The notes beneath the pieces are model-generated. The model saw nothing but the letters and a program-made list of their open reading frames with translations. It was not told where the DNA came from and made no database searches. From Lithospermum erythrorhizon (Eukaryota; Streptophyta; Magnoliopsida; Boraginales; Boraginaceae), in contig JADFUC010000961.1 in the NCBI GenBank assembly GCA_019722365.1, forward strand, positions 62,001 through 126,000: a stretch of DNA of 64,000 nucleotides, given 5' to 3'. Position numbers and translations under genes: made by a program. Shown here piece after piece: positions 36,531 to 48,479 of this stretch (position 1 is its first letter; each line of letters begins with the position of its first letter).

Positions 36531-39500
36531 TATCACTCATGCTTACTCTATGTCTTCACTCACCCATGAATTTTATGCTCCCATTCACTCACTGCCATTT
36601 ATGTTTGGTTTTTTTTACTAACTGCTAACTTTTCCGCAGTGACTAATCCGAATAACACACGTGCTCCTTACACGGTTCAGCCCAAGTGGTAAATTAGTAC
36701 TTCATATATTAAAAATTGAAAAAAAGGGAAAGTGTTATAATATATTGTTTCCTAAAATCGAAATTAGTGGCAAAAGCAGTAAAAGCCCCAAATCGATTAG
36801 TGGTTCAAACAAGAAATGGAATCAAGCTCAATTCGATCAATTCGCTCATCAGGGTTCAATTTTTTAACGTGATTATGAGAAAAAGTGCATAGCTCAATCT
36901 CGACCACCTGCTCAATAGGGGTTCACCTTGTAAGTATCAGTGAGAAAGTTGCATAAGGAAGCATATCGCACATCGACAATCCGGCCGGGTATTTTGGGTA
37001 CGCTCCCACATTCTAGATGTGATGCTTCTTTATGTTTATGAATGTCAAATTACATGTTAAATTTGTGACATATTCTGTAATTCAATCGAGTAGTGAGCGC
37101 CACATTGAGCGATGATTTGGATTCATCAACCAAAACAAAGCAGTTAAGAAGCTCAAGGAGAAGCTTGGATTCTTGTTGAAAGGCACTGTGCAACGCAAGA
37201 CCGGAGCAAAGATTGTTTAGTCATGAGAACAAGAATTTGAAGTTAAATGTTGACAAAGACATGATGTGCAACAAGGTGTTTGAAGAAATGTAAAAGTATT
37301 ATTTGTATCATATGTGTCAGAAAAGCGATTTTGTTATTAGACAGCTCAAACGATACTGTAACGACGTTAGACGAATGTGTTCAATGACAACGTGGTTGCA
37401 AAATCTAATGTAATGAATGACAATTTGCTGTTTTGAATGATAATTTGGCTGTCTTCAATGACAATTGATGGCAATGTGGTTCGAATGACAACAATTTGAA
37501 TGGCAATGGCAACTTACCATTTATACTAAAAAGAGCGTTATAACATCAAGAGCACATTACAAAAGACGACAACCAAGGATGCATTTGAGCCTCAAAAGAT
37601 TGCATTGTGAAAATATATTGTCAAACATAGAAAAGATAATGCATACCTGGGGGTTCCGCTTGTTCCATGTCGTTTTGCTTCATTCTCAGGAGCTTACTGG
37701 CTACTTTTGTTCAATAGTACCGCTTTAGTGGGATTCACATCTCGATTCCGGACAATCCTCGACGATCTCAACATCGATCCAACTCTGGCCATCTTCTTCC
37801 ATATGAAATGGTTGTATGATTCTTTTGCCTCGTCATAGTTGTTGCTTGCCTTGTCAAGCATTTCATCGCCTCGCTGGCAGCAGCATCTCCTCGGGGTTAG
37901 CGCTGGCCCTTCCTCTTGGGCGAGGCAGCCGCCCTTCTCTTGGGCGCTGAAGTGGTCATTTAAGCCCTTCTCGTAAGGCAAGGTCGACGGCCCTTCCTCT
38001 CGCCGAGCAAAGGGTCACGGGCAACATTCTCCTCTAGTGTCCATTTCGCTTTCTCGCCCCTCAGAAGACCATTGCCCCTTCCTCTCACGACGGTACAGCC
38101 TCCTTTCCGCCAGCTCAACATCGCATTCATCTCAGAATAACCCTTGGTGGTTTCAATTTGCTTTTTCCAAATTTACAAATATATGCAAATAATTAGTTAG
38201 ATACAAATATATACTTACTCTAAATCCCAAATCGAAAAATGTATAAACTTACATCAACTTTGTCCTTTCCTTTCTCTTTGATCAAGTATTTCCGATGTCA
38301 GTCTACTCGCTTGTACCAACTACGTGTCCAATCACCCACCTAAGCACGCCTCCTTTTTTCCCTTCTTTTTAACCTTTGTAATATCCCTCTTCCGCTTTCG
38401 TCTTCCAAATTTAAGTTTGATTTCAAGGGAGGTCGCAGACATTCTATCATTTCTTTATCCCATGTAGCCATGCCATTCATTGATTTAGTACATGAATAAA
38501 CAAGAAGAAATGTGTTTCTTTCCTATAACAACCATTAACACTGCTAATCACCGATTTTGATACTGTGATGCTATTACGTGGATGAAACGCGAATACGGTA
38601 TACCACTTCTAATTGCCATGCCTACAACCGCACCACTCTTTTCCCTAACATCTACGCAGTATTTGTCACCACCAGCTTTCACCTCAACCGAACTTGGCTT
38701 CATTCCATGTTGCTACAAGCCAACACTTTCTCGCCATCCTACGTACCCAAAATCTTCTTTAATTTTAACACACAAATGTCCTTCTTTTTTATTATCAAGC
38801 AAGTACCTATCTCTTATTCTTTCCATAAGCTTAGTCCTAATCATCTCCAACATTGTGATGATTGGCTTATCCCTTGCCTCTAAGATAAAGGAATTAAAAG
38901 ACTCACTATTGTTATTACACAAAGCGTCACTATAAACATTTAAGTGAAGTGAAGCCTCACCCAATTATTTTTTTTGGCCCGTGACGTCAACAACTGTGTA
39001 TAAGCTACAAGTCATTGTGGTCTTTCATGTTACTCATGGCTTTCTTCAATTCTTGTTTGTTGGTTGATCTTGCTATTGCCCAAAATTTATCTCTTAATAG
39101 TTGTCCCCTATGTTCCTTCTTTGAAATTATGAATATAAGCCGAAAGCATGCCTTCCGCTTGGCCGCATCGTAAAACACCTCTCCACCCTCTTCTAACCCT
39201 ACAAATGGTAAAATGTAAAATTTACTTCATCCTTCTCAAATAATGCAAATCTGTAAAAATCAAAGTCATAGGACTAACCTTTTGTTTATCAGACATTAGC
39301 ACAAACTCATCTTGATCCTTTATGTTTAAGTCCCGTGACGTTTCCAAGAAAACAATGCCATGTTTCTGCAGACTCCTTCTCTACAATAGCCCATGCCAGT
39401 GGCCACCAACCATTATTTGATCCAAAGCATATCACACAAGAGCTGGACTTGTAAACCCTCGTACGACATCCATCTAGGCCTATCACCTTCCTACAACCAG

Positions 39501-41520
39501 CATAGAATCCTTCTACCAATGGTTTGAGGCAAACATACAACCTTAAAGATTGGATCTTGTAATGGACGCGCGTGGATCAAAATCAATATAACAAGAACTT
39601 CAGATGTGCTTTTACAAGCTCCTCGCTATAAGTGTCGTACCAACTTATATTTCAACATGATCTCCATTAATTTTCAAGTGCCTTCTCTTGTATTTTCTAA
39701 ATAATTGCTGCTTATCTTAACGTGAACATCTCACCACGTTACCTACAAAGCATTAACAAATCATTGCTAGTAAATACTAAACATAGTTAAACAAAGAGAC
39801 ATAATAGTGAAACACTAATTGTTGCTGTAACGCCGTAGTAACCTCAGCTTCCCTTCAAGTATTTTACAAAAGTGCTATTACGATGTATTCTCCCATCCGA
39901 CAACAATCATGTGTCCTACCACTTCTTAACTAACCAATCACTATCTCCAAGCTGACAGTCCTTAGAAATCCATACAAGAAACCTCCAAAGGATATCCACA
40001 CCCTAACTCCATATCTCTTTTCTTATCATTTGTCGATAACTATAACGGTTTTTTACGCAACACAAGATACCACAAGCAAATGTTTTGTTTAACTGCTCAT
40101 TTGAAAATACTAAACCAGAAAAAAAAAATTGATCTTTCATTTCTTTCATCAAAATGCACATATCCAAGATTTAGCCTGGGATTGCACCTCTCAGACCGAC
40201 CTCATCACCAATCGGATGCTCTACTCTTCAATTCATCACTATCTTCACTAAGTACGGAACGGTGAATGTCGAATCATCACAACATAACTATCAACCTTTC
40301 TTTTAAACTCTACACCATACTCCAAAGATACGGTCCTAGCCTTTTCCTACCCGACCAACAGTTCTTTTCTTGAAATCAATATTATTCCAACAAATTGTGT
40401 TATTCTCCCTAACAATCTCAGCCAACAAGTCATCTCTCTCTTTCTTTTCATTCCTTTTTTTAGCCTCAATTTCATCATCTAATTCATAGTCGTACTCATC
40501 GATCTCTCTAAAGAACTCAAAAGATTCCTTACATCGCTTCATCATTTTCCTCAGCACTAGTTTTCACCTCATCAACCACACTAACATCAAAAGGTCTATC
40601 GCTTCAACAAAAAGGATAGACTAATTATCACATCATCTAATACATTCACATCATTAGCACACTTATATAAATCCCCAACCCGGTAATGTCAAAACTTCCA
40701 TATCGAATTTCAACGAATACAATCTAATCATTAATCCATTGCTCAAATACCACTTTGGTTTCCTTAATGCATACAACATCTGCCACGATGTAACAACCTC
40801 CCTTAAGGCAAACTCGCTCACATCCCTTAGTCTAAAATCCTTTATTTCTAACCAACATGTCTAAAGAGTACCTCCCACATATTCCACACAAAGCGTTAGT
40901 TCAAATGGGTCACCACATGCACTTGATAGTAAAATACTCATCATGTATATCCTAAAGTTAAAATATAAAAAGTACATCTAAAATCAAAAACAACTTTATC
41001 CCCAAATTTTTAATTCGATTTCAAAACCCTGATCAGAGAAACAAATAATTTACAACCCTCGATTAAAAGCACAAACAAAAAAACCCCTACATGCACTTCC
41101 TTTTAAGATACAGAAATAAATATTATCGCTAACATTAAATCATTAATCCATCACATTTTACATGGACTCTCCAACTCATTACCACTAAATCGGTTCTAAT
41201 CACAGGCTTTCAAGAGATTTTCTGGGCTTGGGATTTTTCTTGAAGCCAAATAAGCCCTCAAATTAATCTAACTCTTTGTCTCTAATTTCGATTTAGAAAC
41301 AATATATTATAACATTTTTCCTTTTTTTCAATTTTTTAATATGAAATTACTGACTTATTCGATCAACACGCCATAGGCACGCGTTGCTCATCGATTGGTC
41401 ACTTACCTAGAAAAGTTAATAAATTCAAGTAAAAAAACAAACATTTAACGACGAGCGAAAATGAATCGGGACCATAAAATTCATGGAAGCAATTAACTTA
41501 AATGCATGAAACACGATGAC
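36530..41520 (-). mobile_element. MULE (Mutator-like) DNA transposon with long terminal inverted repeats
   Basis: The ends are inverted copies of each other over roughly 240 bp (about 36560-36800 and 41270-41490). Matching landmarks are 'ccatgaattttatg', a 'gtttttttac' stretch, 'gtgac(t/c)aatc', and 'aaattgaaaaaaagg' followed by 'tgttataatatattgtttc'. Inside, a minus-strand MuDR-type transposase is recognisable. It sits between the RT text ending about 36530 and the RT catalytic text starting about 41550. Exact ends and the target duplication could not be fixed. Confidence 0.8.
37650..40990 (-). pseudogene. MULE transposase (MURA-like), decayed
   Basis: In minus-strand order: a PB1-like N-terminal region near 40960-40600 (FELTLCVEYVGG); an acidic Asp/Glu-rich segment at 40557-40336; the transposase core at 39540-39307 with GCRKVIGLDG (first catalytic Asp) and NNGWWPLAWAIVEKE; then KKEHRGQLLRDKFWAIARST at about 39130-39070; NNNSESFNSFILEARDKPI at 38900-38840; a damaged SWIM-like region at about 38700-38600; and a C-terminal tail ending near 37694. 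Frameshifts separate most blocks, so it is not functional. Confidence 0.8.
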
Positions 41521-42470
41521 GGCTCCTGGCCATTGACCTATATCTACTATACCCAGATATCGATGACATACTTATCATTGAAACAATGCAGAGTTACTAA
41601 ACTCAAATAAGGATCAATAGTGGGCAAATGTTTCTCAATGAAGGACTTAGGCCTAGCACAATATATACTGGGAATAAAAGACGACTCCAGATCGGTACCC
41701 AGAGGTTTGACCGACTTGTCGCATACTTATGGAATAAGCGCACCGCAGCAGTTCAACACGAAGTAATCCCAAGAGGTAATCTCCCACGAGACACTGGGAG
41801 TCTGAACTCCAGAGCATCCCCACTACTACGCCGAGATGAACAACGAATCTACACCTTACGCTCGGCTATAGGATCCATCAAGTGGGCGCCATGCCACAAG
41901 ACTCGCACTGACGCTGGCCTACGCACTAAGCGCAACCAAGTAGACACCAAGCTAATCCAAAGCGAAAGTTCCACCTGATTTCACAAGTTGCGATCCTCAA
42001 GTATCCCAGGCTAACTAAAGATGCTTTGGTATATGGTGGAGTATGAAGAAGCAAAGTGATGGTGGTATTAACCGACGGTTTTCAAACCGACAGAGACGAC
42101 TATCGCTCCTGGGCCTGTATGTATTTTGTCCTAACGGCGAAAAGATTCTGATTCCAGTTCCAAACGGTATATCATGTCACCGCATCACCATGCACCGAGT
42201 ACACTAATGGTTCAAGCTCGCTAAGTTAAGCATGTCGGATAAAGAATTTAGACCTAATCTCAAGGTGAAGATTTAAGATCGGTGGACCAAAATGGAGTTT
42301 CTTTAATAATACTCGGGCACAAATTAAGCATGAACCCTCGAGCACATCACAAGTCCAAGAACGCATCGTAAAGTATCACCCATTTGATATTGACAGAAAG
42401 ATGTCAACGCATGTAAGCAGAAATGCAGGTTGACTGTCGACTTTCACTAAACCACTAAGTCGTGCAAACA
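41521..42470 (+). pseudogene. Copia-A2 reverse transcriptase second half and RNase H
   Basis: Reads 'IDDILII' at 41560-41580 (the YVDD box with Ile/Asp variants), then MKDLGLAQYILGIK at 41640-41680, 'AIGSIKWAPCHKTR' at 41865-41905, and a KYLR-TKDAL-VYGG-like stretch near 42010-42040. RNase H text (a damaged 'EFL.NNTGAQ.KHEPSSTSQVQERI') follows at 42290-42380 and matches the minus-strand block at 12715-12533. Confidence 0.8.
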
Positions 42471-43273
42471 TGATTTATATGCGAACATAGTCTTAGAATG
42501 CATGTCGAATAAGTAGATTAAGTGAGTCGTATGTATCTATTATATATGAAATATTTGAATATTATCGCTTCTTATATTTTAATATATTTGTTTGCTATGT
42601 CTATATGTTTAAATTTACATATAATATACATGTAGTGTATTCTCGAAGAAGAAGAATCCTCAAAGTTAGTCTATATTTTCTGTAGAGGTAATACGAACTC
42701 GTTAATTCACTCTTCAAGCCTAGAACATAGGATACCAAAAAGGCCTCTTGGGTCAAATGATAATAGGCGACAAGAATCATATGACTAACATGGTGTTTTG
42801 ATTAAGGATCAAGATTGACTGTTACCAGACGACCAGATCAATACCGCTGGGTCGCCGGTCCGATGGATCAAGTTCGCATGACCAAACGAATTCATAAGAT
42901 ATGATATCTCAGGTCCGATGATATTTGTAGGGTTCGCCAATTTAGACCCACGAGTATATGACTATCTGTGTTATACAAGCTCAGATTTTGATCTATGACC
43001 AAACGCTCCGCCTTAAGCGACTATAACGGTGACTGGTCACACAAAATGAAAGGTAATGACAGATGTCGATATATCGAGGATTTATCCGCTCTGATATACA
43101 AGTGAAGATTCAGCCTCAGCTTGGTAATCGATTGCCGGGCTGGACGCCATAAATGCTTATTCACCATACTGAGTAAAGAATGTCATAAGCTGACACAGCT
43201 CTTTTATGGTTAAATTTCACTTACCAGATTTTGATAAAAGGAACTTTGAAGATAATCGCCCGCGGCAGCTGAG
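42471..43273 (+). other. Copia-A2 3' untranslated region
   Basis: Non-coding; matches the inverse of 11660-12500 in copy 1 (for example 'ttatacaagctcagattttg' and 'ctccgccttaagcg'). It leads into the 3' LTR. Confidence 0.7.
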
Positions 43274-44050
43274 TGTTTGAAATCAACGAGAATTATCCAT
43301 TTATGCATAATTGTGTATCATCATCATTGGTTAACGTGGATTATTTAACTTAGTTACTAACTTAGTAATTGTATATTACTAGCGCTGGTTCTCATGATAA
43401 TTTGGTGTTACAGCTTATCATAGATCTTACTTCATTAATCGCTAAAATAATAGTAATTGGTCAATTTTATTATTATACAACTTACTATTATCTGAGGCCT
43501 AAGGCTCAGCACACATACAAATAGATCGCTGAAGTTATATTTCATGTAAGGAAATGAAGAGACTATATAATGAGAAACGATTACTCACATGCTATTCTAC
43601 ATTTTACGTAGAATACTGATGAACAAATAGAATTAATTAAATAGTTATTTAATTGGTTTGAGTAATTTTAGTATTTATCAATAACTCGAAGATTATCGAG
43701 AGCCGACTCATTACTATTTACTGCCAATAAGAACAACTCCTTGTGTCTTAACGAACTAACAGAAGTTAACGAACAAGCCACGTTTCAACGGGTCACATTC
43801 TGCCTGCTTCAACTCATTAGCAAACTCCACAGTCTGTACCCTGAATCCGACTAAAGGGTCAAGCATAGAGCCAAATTCCACGTTGTGAATTTGAAACGGT
43901 GGATTATTGGTGAATTTATCTGGCCATATCAGTGATCGTTTATTTATATATTATATTATGTGTATTTTTGGAATAATGTAGTTAGTTAATTTAAGATCCC
44001 TGATCTACGGATTTGCATTTATAATTACATATCCATAGAGTTTTCCATCA
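43274..44050 (+). repeat. Copia-A2 3' LTR (shortened)
   Basis: Begins TGTTTGAAATCAACGAG and ends TTTTCCATCA. At 777 bp it is about 200 bp shorter than its partner, so it has lost internal DNA, mainly in the region corresponding to the (AAT)n and leader part of the LTR. Confidence 0.8.
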
Positions 44051-44054
44051 ACAT

Positions 44055-44782
44055 ATCCTGGCAGCGTGCTTGTTCTCCCTTTCTACCATACGCAACACAC
44101 TCACAAGAGGGACAGTAAACTTGAGAACTTCAGAAACATTTCTCCAAAAATACTCTATATGCACAATTTTTTTGACACTTATCCCCACAGTTTCTTTTGA
44201 AAACTTACTTGCATACCATTCATCTGAATTAAAAAGCCTAATCAAATTTCTTGTCTCTTGTCAAAGTTAACACAAAGAAAGAGCAAATCTAGTCTCGTAC
44301 CTAACCATTTCTTATTCTTTATTACTAGTGAACCTTCTCATCATGTTCAAGAGCATCGTCAATTATAGATTGGTTTTCTTCTTCACATCATCCTGTTTGA
44401 AAATCAAATCATGAGGACCTTTGTACCGTGGCATTCACGCGACTAATTATCTATACCCTCATCTTCACCATCATATTCAAATCTTACATCAAAATCAAAC
44501 ACTTGATCAACTTCTTTACTAACTTTATTTTCTTTCATTTTGTTCATATGTTCCTCAACTCTCTCTTTCACATTTGGAGGACATTTAAGACATTTAGCCA
44601 CATCTTTACCTCGGCATTCCTATTAGATGATACTTATACCGAGTTATGCCTCCTCTAATAATTTTATTGCAAAATATACACTTAATTCCATTAGTCCCTT
44701 CGGGTGTGGCATAATCCCATCCTACATCTTTATCTTTTATAGATGAAGAGCCAATTTGGGAAGATATAGGAGCCAAATCCAT
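44055..44782 (-). pseudogene. hAT transposase, N-terminal half (BED finger and DUF659)
   Basis: The probable ATG is at 44782-44780. The frame opens with MDLAPISSQIGSSS, followed by KDVGWDYATPEGTNGIKCIF, where a C-x2-C pair (CIFCN) begins a BED zinc finger, and GGITRYKYHL with the His ligand. After a degraded linker, 44245-44060 reads MIRLFNSDEWYASKFSKETV, then IVHIEYFWRNV and PLVSVLRMVE, the DUF659 region of plant hAT transposases. The text breaks off at the Copia LTR (44050) and resumes at 29990. Confidence 0.78.
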
Positions 44783-46129
44783 TTTCTGGGTAAAGAATTA
44801 AACATATTCAAAATATCAATTAGATATTTTATATTTCTATTAAAGCATATTCATTATATCACATTCAAAGTATAAATTAATCATAAATTAATATATCAAT
44901 GTTTATTATATGAAGTTACAAATAATAGTTAAAATATGCAATTAATCAACTTATAATACAAAAAACAAAACAAGAATTAAAATCTCTAAAATTAATCAAC
45001 TAATAAATATATATCAATATATTAAAAAATAGAATTAAATATAAAATTAATCAACTAAAATTAATCTAAACAATATTTATATCAAATTAACAAATTAATA
45101 AAATGTAAAAAATTCATGAAAGCAAAAAAAAGTGGAAAACATAAAAAATCCGAAAAAGTAAGAAGAAACTTAATAGTGAGGAATCACTCCTAAGGAAGTT
45201 AAATTTATGTAGCCGAGGCGCAGGAGATCGATCGCGTAGTTTGACCTAGGAGGATTTGGGGCGGCCGAAAAGAAAGTTAAGTAACGGAAAAACGAAAAGA
45301 TTAGTGGCTCTAGGGCGAATCGGGGCAAAAAAATTTAGAAAAATCGACTGATCCGTCAGCTATAATACGCTTATCGCGACAACGCTATAGCAAATAATAG
45401 CGCCGGAGACAATGAAAACCCGTAATGATCACGACACCATGCCTCATAGCGAAAACCACGCTACGCGATCTCCGCCGATGTCAGCTTATTCAAAAAGCAT
45501 GATGAAAGCAGAGTTCTAAAAGTTAAAGGATCAAATTTAATCATGAAACATGTGCACTTAAACGGCGACATACGGATAAATATAAGTGATCAATATCCAT
45601 CAATTCTAATAATTCAAACAGATAATATTATTAGAAGGTGTTTGTCACCATCACTTACATATAGTACGAAATAAATAAATTTTAGAAAAATATAAATCTT
45701 CAACTATTGTGAATCCACGGGCACCTTCACAGTTTCATGACAAGGCGTAATGAATTCACGTGAAACATCTTAAGACACGTTCTTCTCAAATGAATTATTA
45801 TCAATGCTTTCGATCTAGGATAATCCAATAATGTTAATCCACAAACTAATTAAGAATCTCAACAATGATTTTCGTGTTAGTAATAATAATAGCAATAGGT
45901 GTATCCGTAAGAATTATATCAATGATTCGACATGACGATTTATGTCAGATCACAAATGTTATGATAGATTATATACACAATAAACACAAGATGATCGACC
46001 GTCCAAACCACATCCCTGCTATTTGTCGACAATTTGTGAGACAGCTTTCGTTTGATTCGTAGTCATAGAGCTGGGCATGAGCTCGCTTTCGATTTGAGCT
46101 TCGATTGAAGCCGAGCTTGACTTGGTTTG
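44783..46129. other. AT-rich spacer with a GC-richer patch, possible hAT 5' region
   Basis: No gene. The part to about 45500 lies upstream of the hAT start codon and may contain its promoter and terminal repeat. A GC-richer patch at 45200-45480 has no coding content I recognise. Confidence 0.35.
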
Positions 46130-46760
46130 ATTTTGATTTCGATAGAGCTCTAATGAAGGATTGAATGGGAGTTTAAGCGAGATGGATATGTCCCGATCTT
46201 CGATGGACCTAGACCGGTCCGACTTGGATTGGGTCCGAAGCCAAATTTTAGAAGCGTGATTCTACGTTGGGTCAGGCTGACTCGATCTTGGTCGTGGACT
46301 CGATCTCTCATTTATATTACTCATTTACTTATTACAAGTGTCTTCGCAACAGAATATGTACGTAGTCTTGAATAATCTTATTACTTCACTCAGGTTATGG
46401 GATTCTAAGTGATGCTCCCAGAACCGCCAGAGTTTGACTCATTTGATTTGATGGATGGGGAGCTCTCATGCAGCCTGATCAATAGAGCTCTACGAGATGG
46501 ATACGTGTCCTGATCTCGATGGACTCAACATCTGACTGATTTGGTCCGAAAGCTGGGCCTAAGAGTATTCCCATGTTGGCCGCATGACTCGATCTCGTGG
46601 ACTGGACCGGGTCTATATTGGGATTGATGGACTTATCGGCAAAGGGTCTCATGTTGTAAAGGCAGCAGTAGGTCTTGGAATCTCTATTACTTCACCTTTC
46701 ATATGACTTATGGACGTTCTGAAATCGTACCGCCAAGCACGCTTCTCGCGATCGAAAGTA
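46130..46760. repeat. Imperfect duplication of a segment of about 300 bp
   Basis: Two blocks, about 46145-46435 and 46480-46735, share words in the same order: 'gagctct', 'gagatggata(t/c)gt', 'cctgatc/cccgatc', 'tggtccgaa', 'catgactcgatctcgtggact'-like text, and 'attacttcac'. They look like two diverged units of a tandem repeat; the family is not recognised. Two shorter repeats of 'gagattttgcctcactt' follow at 46951 and 47020. Confidence 0.55.
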
Positions 46761-47199
46761 AATATGCTTACTTGCGTTATGGACTTTTGGAAGCTCGAGA
46801 GGCCACCTTTTAATGGACTTGATTTGGGATAGAACTCAGCACGTGGGGTCAAAGTGGGTTTACATCAATCAAGCTTATTGAAGAATGTATCCTCGCTATA
46901 CTACAACCCGCTTTAGTAGCCGCTTATAGCTGACGCTGACGGGACTTAAGGAGATTTTGCCTCACTTCAAGCTTATACCAGACTACAATGGCCTTAAAAT
47001 TTGTTATCGTAGACTAGCGAGATTTTGCCTCACTTGGATTTCATTTAAGATGTGAAGCACTATATGCTTCTAGCTGATACTACAACGGCCGTTAGCATTG
47101 TCAATGTAGCTGATTTACTGCACAAGTGGCCTTAGCAAAACAAGCTTGCCCGGACTCAGCCTATGTGGACCGACATTCGCATTTCCTATATCTAGAACT

Positions 47200-47960
47200 T
47201 ATAAATCAAACTTAAGAATTTTCAAGTATTCATGCAAGATTTATGAATAATTAGATGCTTTTAGCTTATTCCCCGAATATTGAAGCTTTCCCGAAGATCC
47301 GCGCGTATTCTCACAGATTATTTCCTGTCAAGAATTATTACATTTGCGCAAAGAATTCTGGATTTTAGGCGCTCTATTTAGGCTACTCGCAGTGTGTTTT
47401 CCTCAACAATTCAAAGGTGTTTCTATCATGTTTAAAAGATTTAACTTAGAGAAATCTCAGAGGTTTTTCTCTGTATTTTCTCAAGTGTTTTTTGGATGAA
47501 TCTTGTAGAATTTTCTTTAAAATAAAGGGGGTATTTATAGGCTTCCTGGCCAACGCTTTCTTTCCTCGACGTATTGATTTGATTTAAGCGGATCACGCAT
47601 CTTAACCATTGAATTTCGGCGCAAGATTCGGAACGCTTAACACTGGTATCACTGTGTCCAAGTATTAAAATAAAGATCTGCTTAAAAGAAATGCTCCTAC
47701 TTTTCTGCGCCAAATATACATTATATTAACTCCCCGGATCTTTTGAAACCTTGATTTCAACTATTAACTTGTAGTCTCCATTTTGAACTCGAAATCGGGT
47801 TGAAGCTTCAATTTTAGTCCTTGGGGGTTAATTTCACCTAATAAAATTGGGATTTTAGTTTCAAACCCAAATTTAACGACGCTAATTCAGACTATTTTCC
47901 TGTAAATCCTTGTTCGACTAAGGATTTTACATTAAATTTAGAGCTCGATTGAGAATTCTA
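47200..47960 (-). mobile_element. LTR-like promoter fragment (minus strand)
   Basis: On the minus strand the text 'gcctataaatacccc' (about 47545-47530) is a strong TATA context of the kind found in plant LTRs. A short transcribed-looking stretch with 'acacttgagaaaatacagag' follows. No partner LTR or coding domain is present, so the assignment to a retroelement is tentative. Confidence 0.3.
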
Positions 47961-48479
47961 GCCACGTGTTACTTTTTAGTGACTCGATTTTATTAATTTG
48001 ATTAAATCATCTAATCATTTTAATAAATTTTCAATGTCTGCGGTTTAAATGAATTTCTTGTTTTATTTACCAAACTTGTGAACTTTCTATAAGTCAATTG
48101 ATAAGAAATTAAAAGAGAAAGTTGATTAGACATGTACTTAAAAAACTAGATAATAGTAATAAAAAAACAAAAGATGTGGTTTCTTCCTTGTCATGACTCC
48201 CAATCAACGGCACTAAAGATGGATAACTTTGGATGTTTACAATTTAGGTAAAAGTTCATGACCTGATTAAGCAAGGAATAATGTTACAAACTCCAGAAAG
48301 AGAAATAATATAAGCAAATAAAAGGGTTGGTCAATGGTGGAATTAGGAGACGCGTAGGTATTATAACCATTTCTTAGAAAAACTTGAAAAGTAAATATAT
48401 GGTGGAGAAGGAAATTTCACTAATTTTAATTAATAAAATTTATTCTTATTAATTTATTAATTAAATTAATTTTTCAACC

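Larger units (their letters stand above)
29991..44050 (+). mobile_element. Copia family A element, copy 2, inserted in hAT and carrying nested insertions
   Basis: Full-length but dead element. 5' LTR 29991-30975, leader to about 31830, Gag-like 32990-33450, protease/pre-integrase 33590-34127, inverted solo LTR 34128-35135, integrase 35141-35620, RT first half 35840-36530, MULE about 36530-41520, RT second half 41521-42000, RNase H 42000-42470, 3' untranslated region, 3' LTR 43274-44050. The flanks are the two halves of one hAT gene, so the insertion site lies between the hAT texts MGY and YEAMD. The left and right flanks share ATAT next to the LTR ends. The untouched order of coding blocks after removing the inserts confirms the nesting. 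Confidence 0.82.

Noticed and set aside
29090..44782. The hAT gene as a domesticated transposase (DAYSLEEPER-like)
   Set aside because: Frameshifts occur in both halves and a retrotransposon splits it, so it cannot be a functional host gene.
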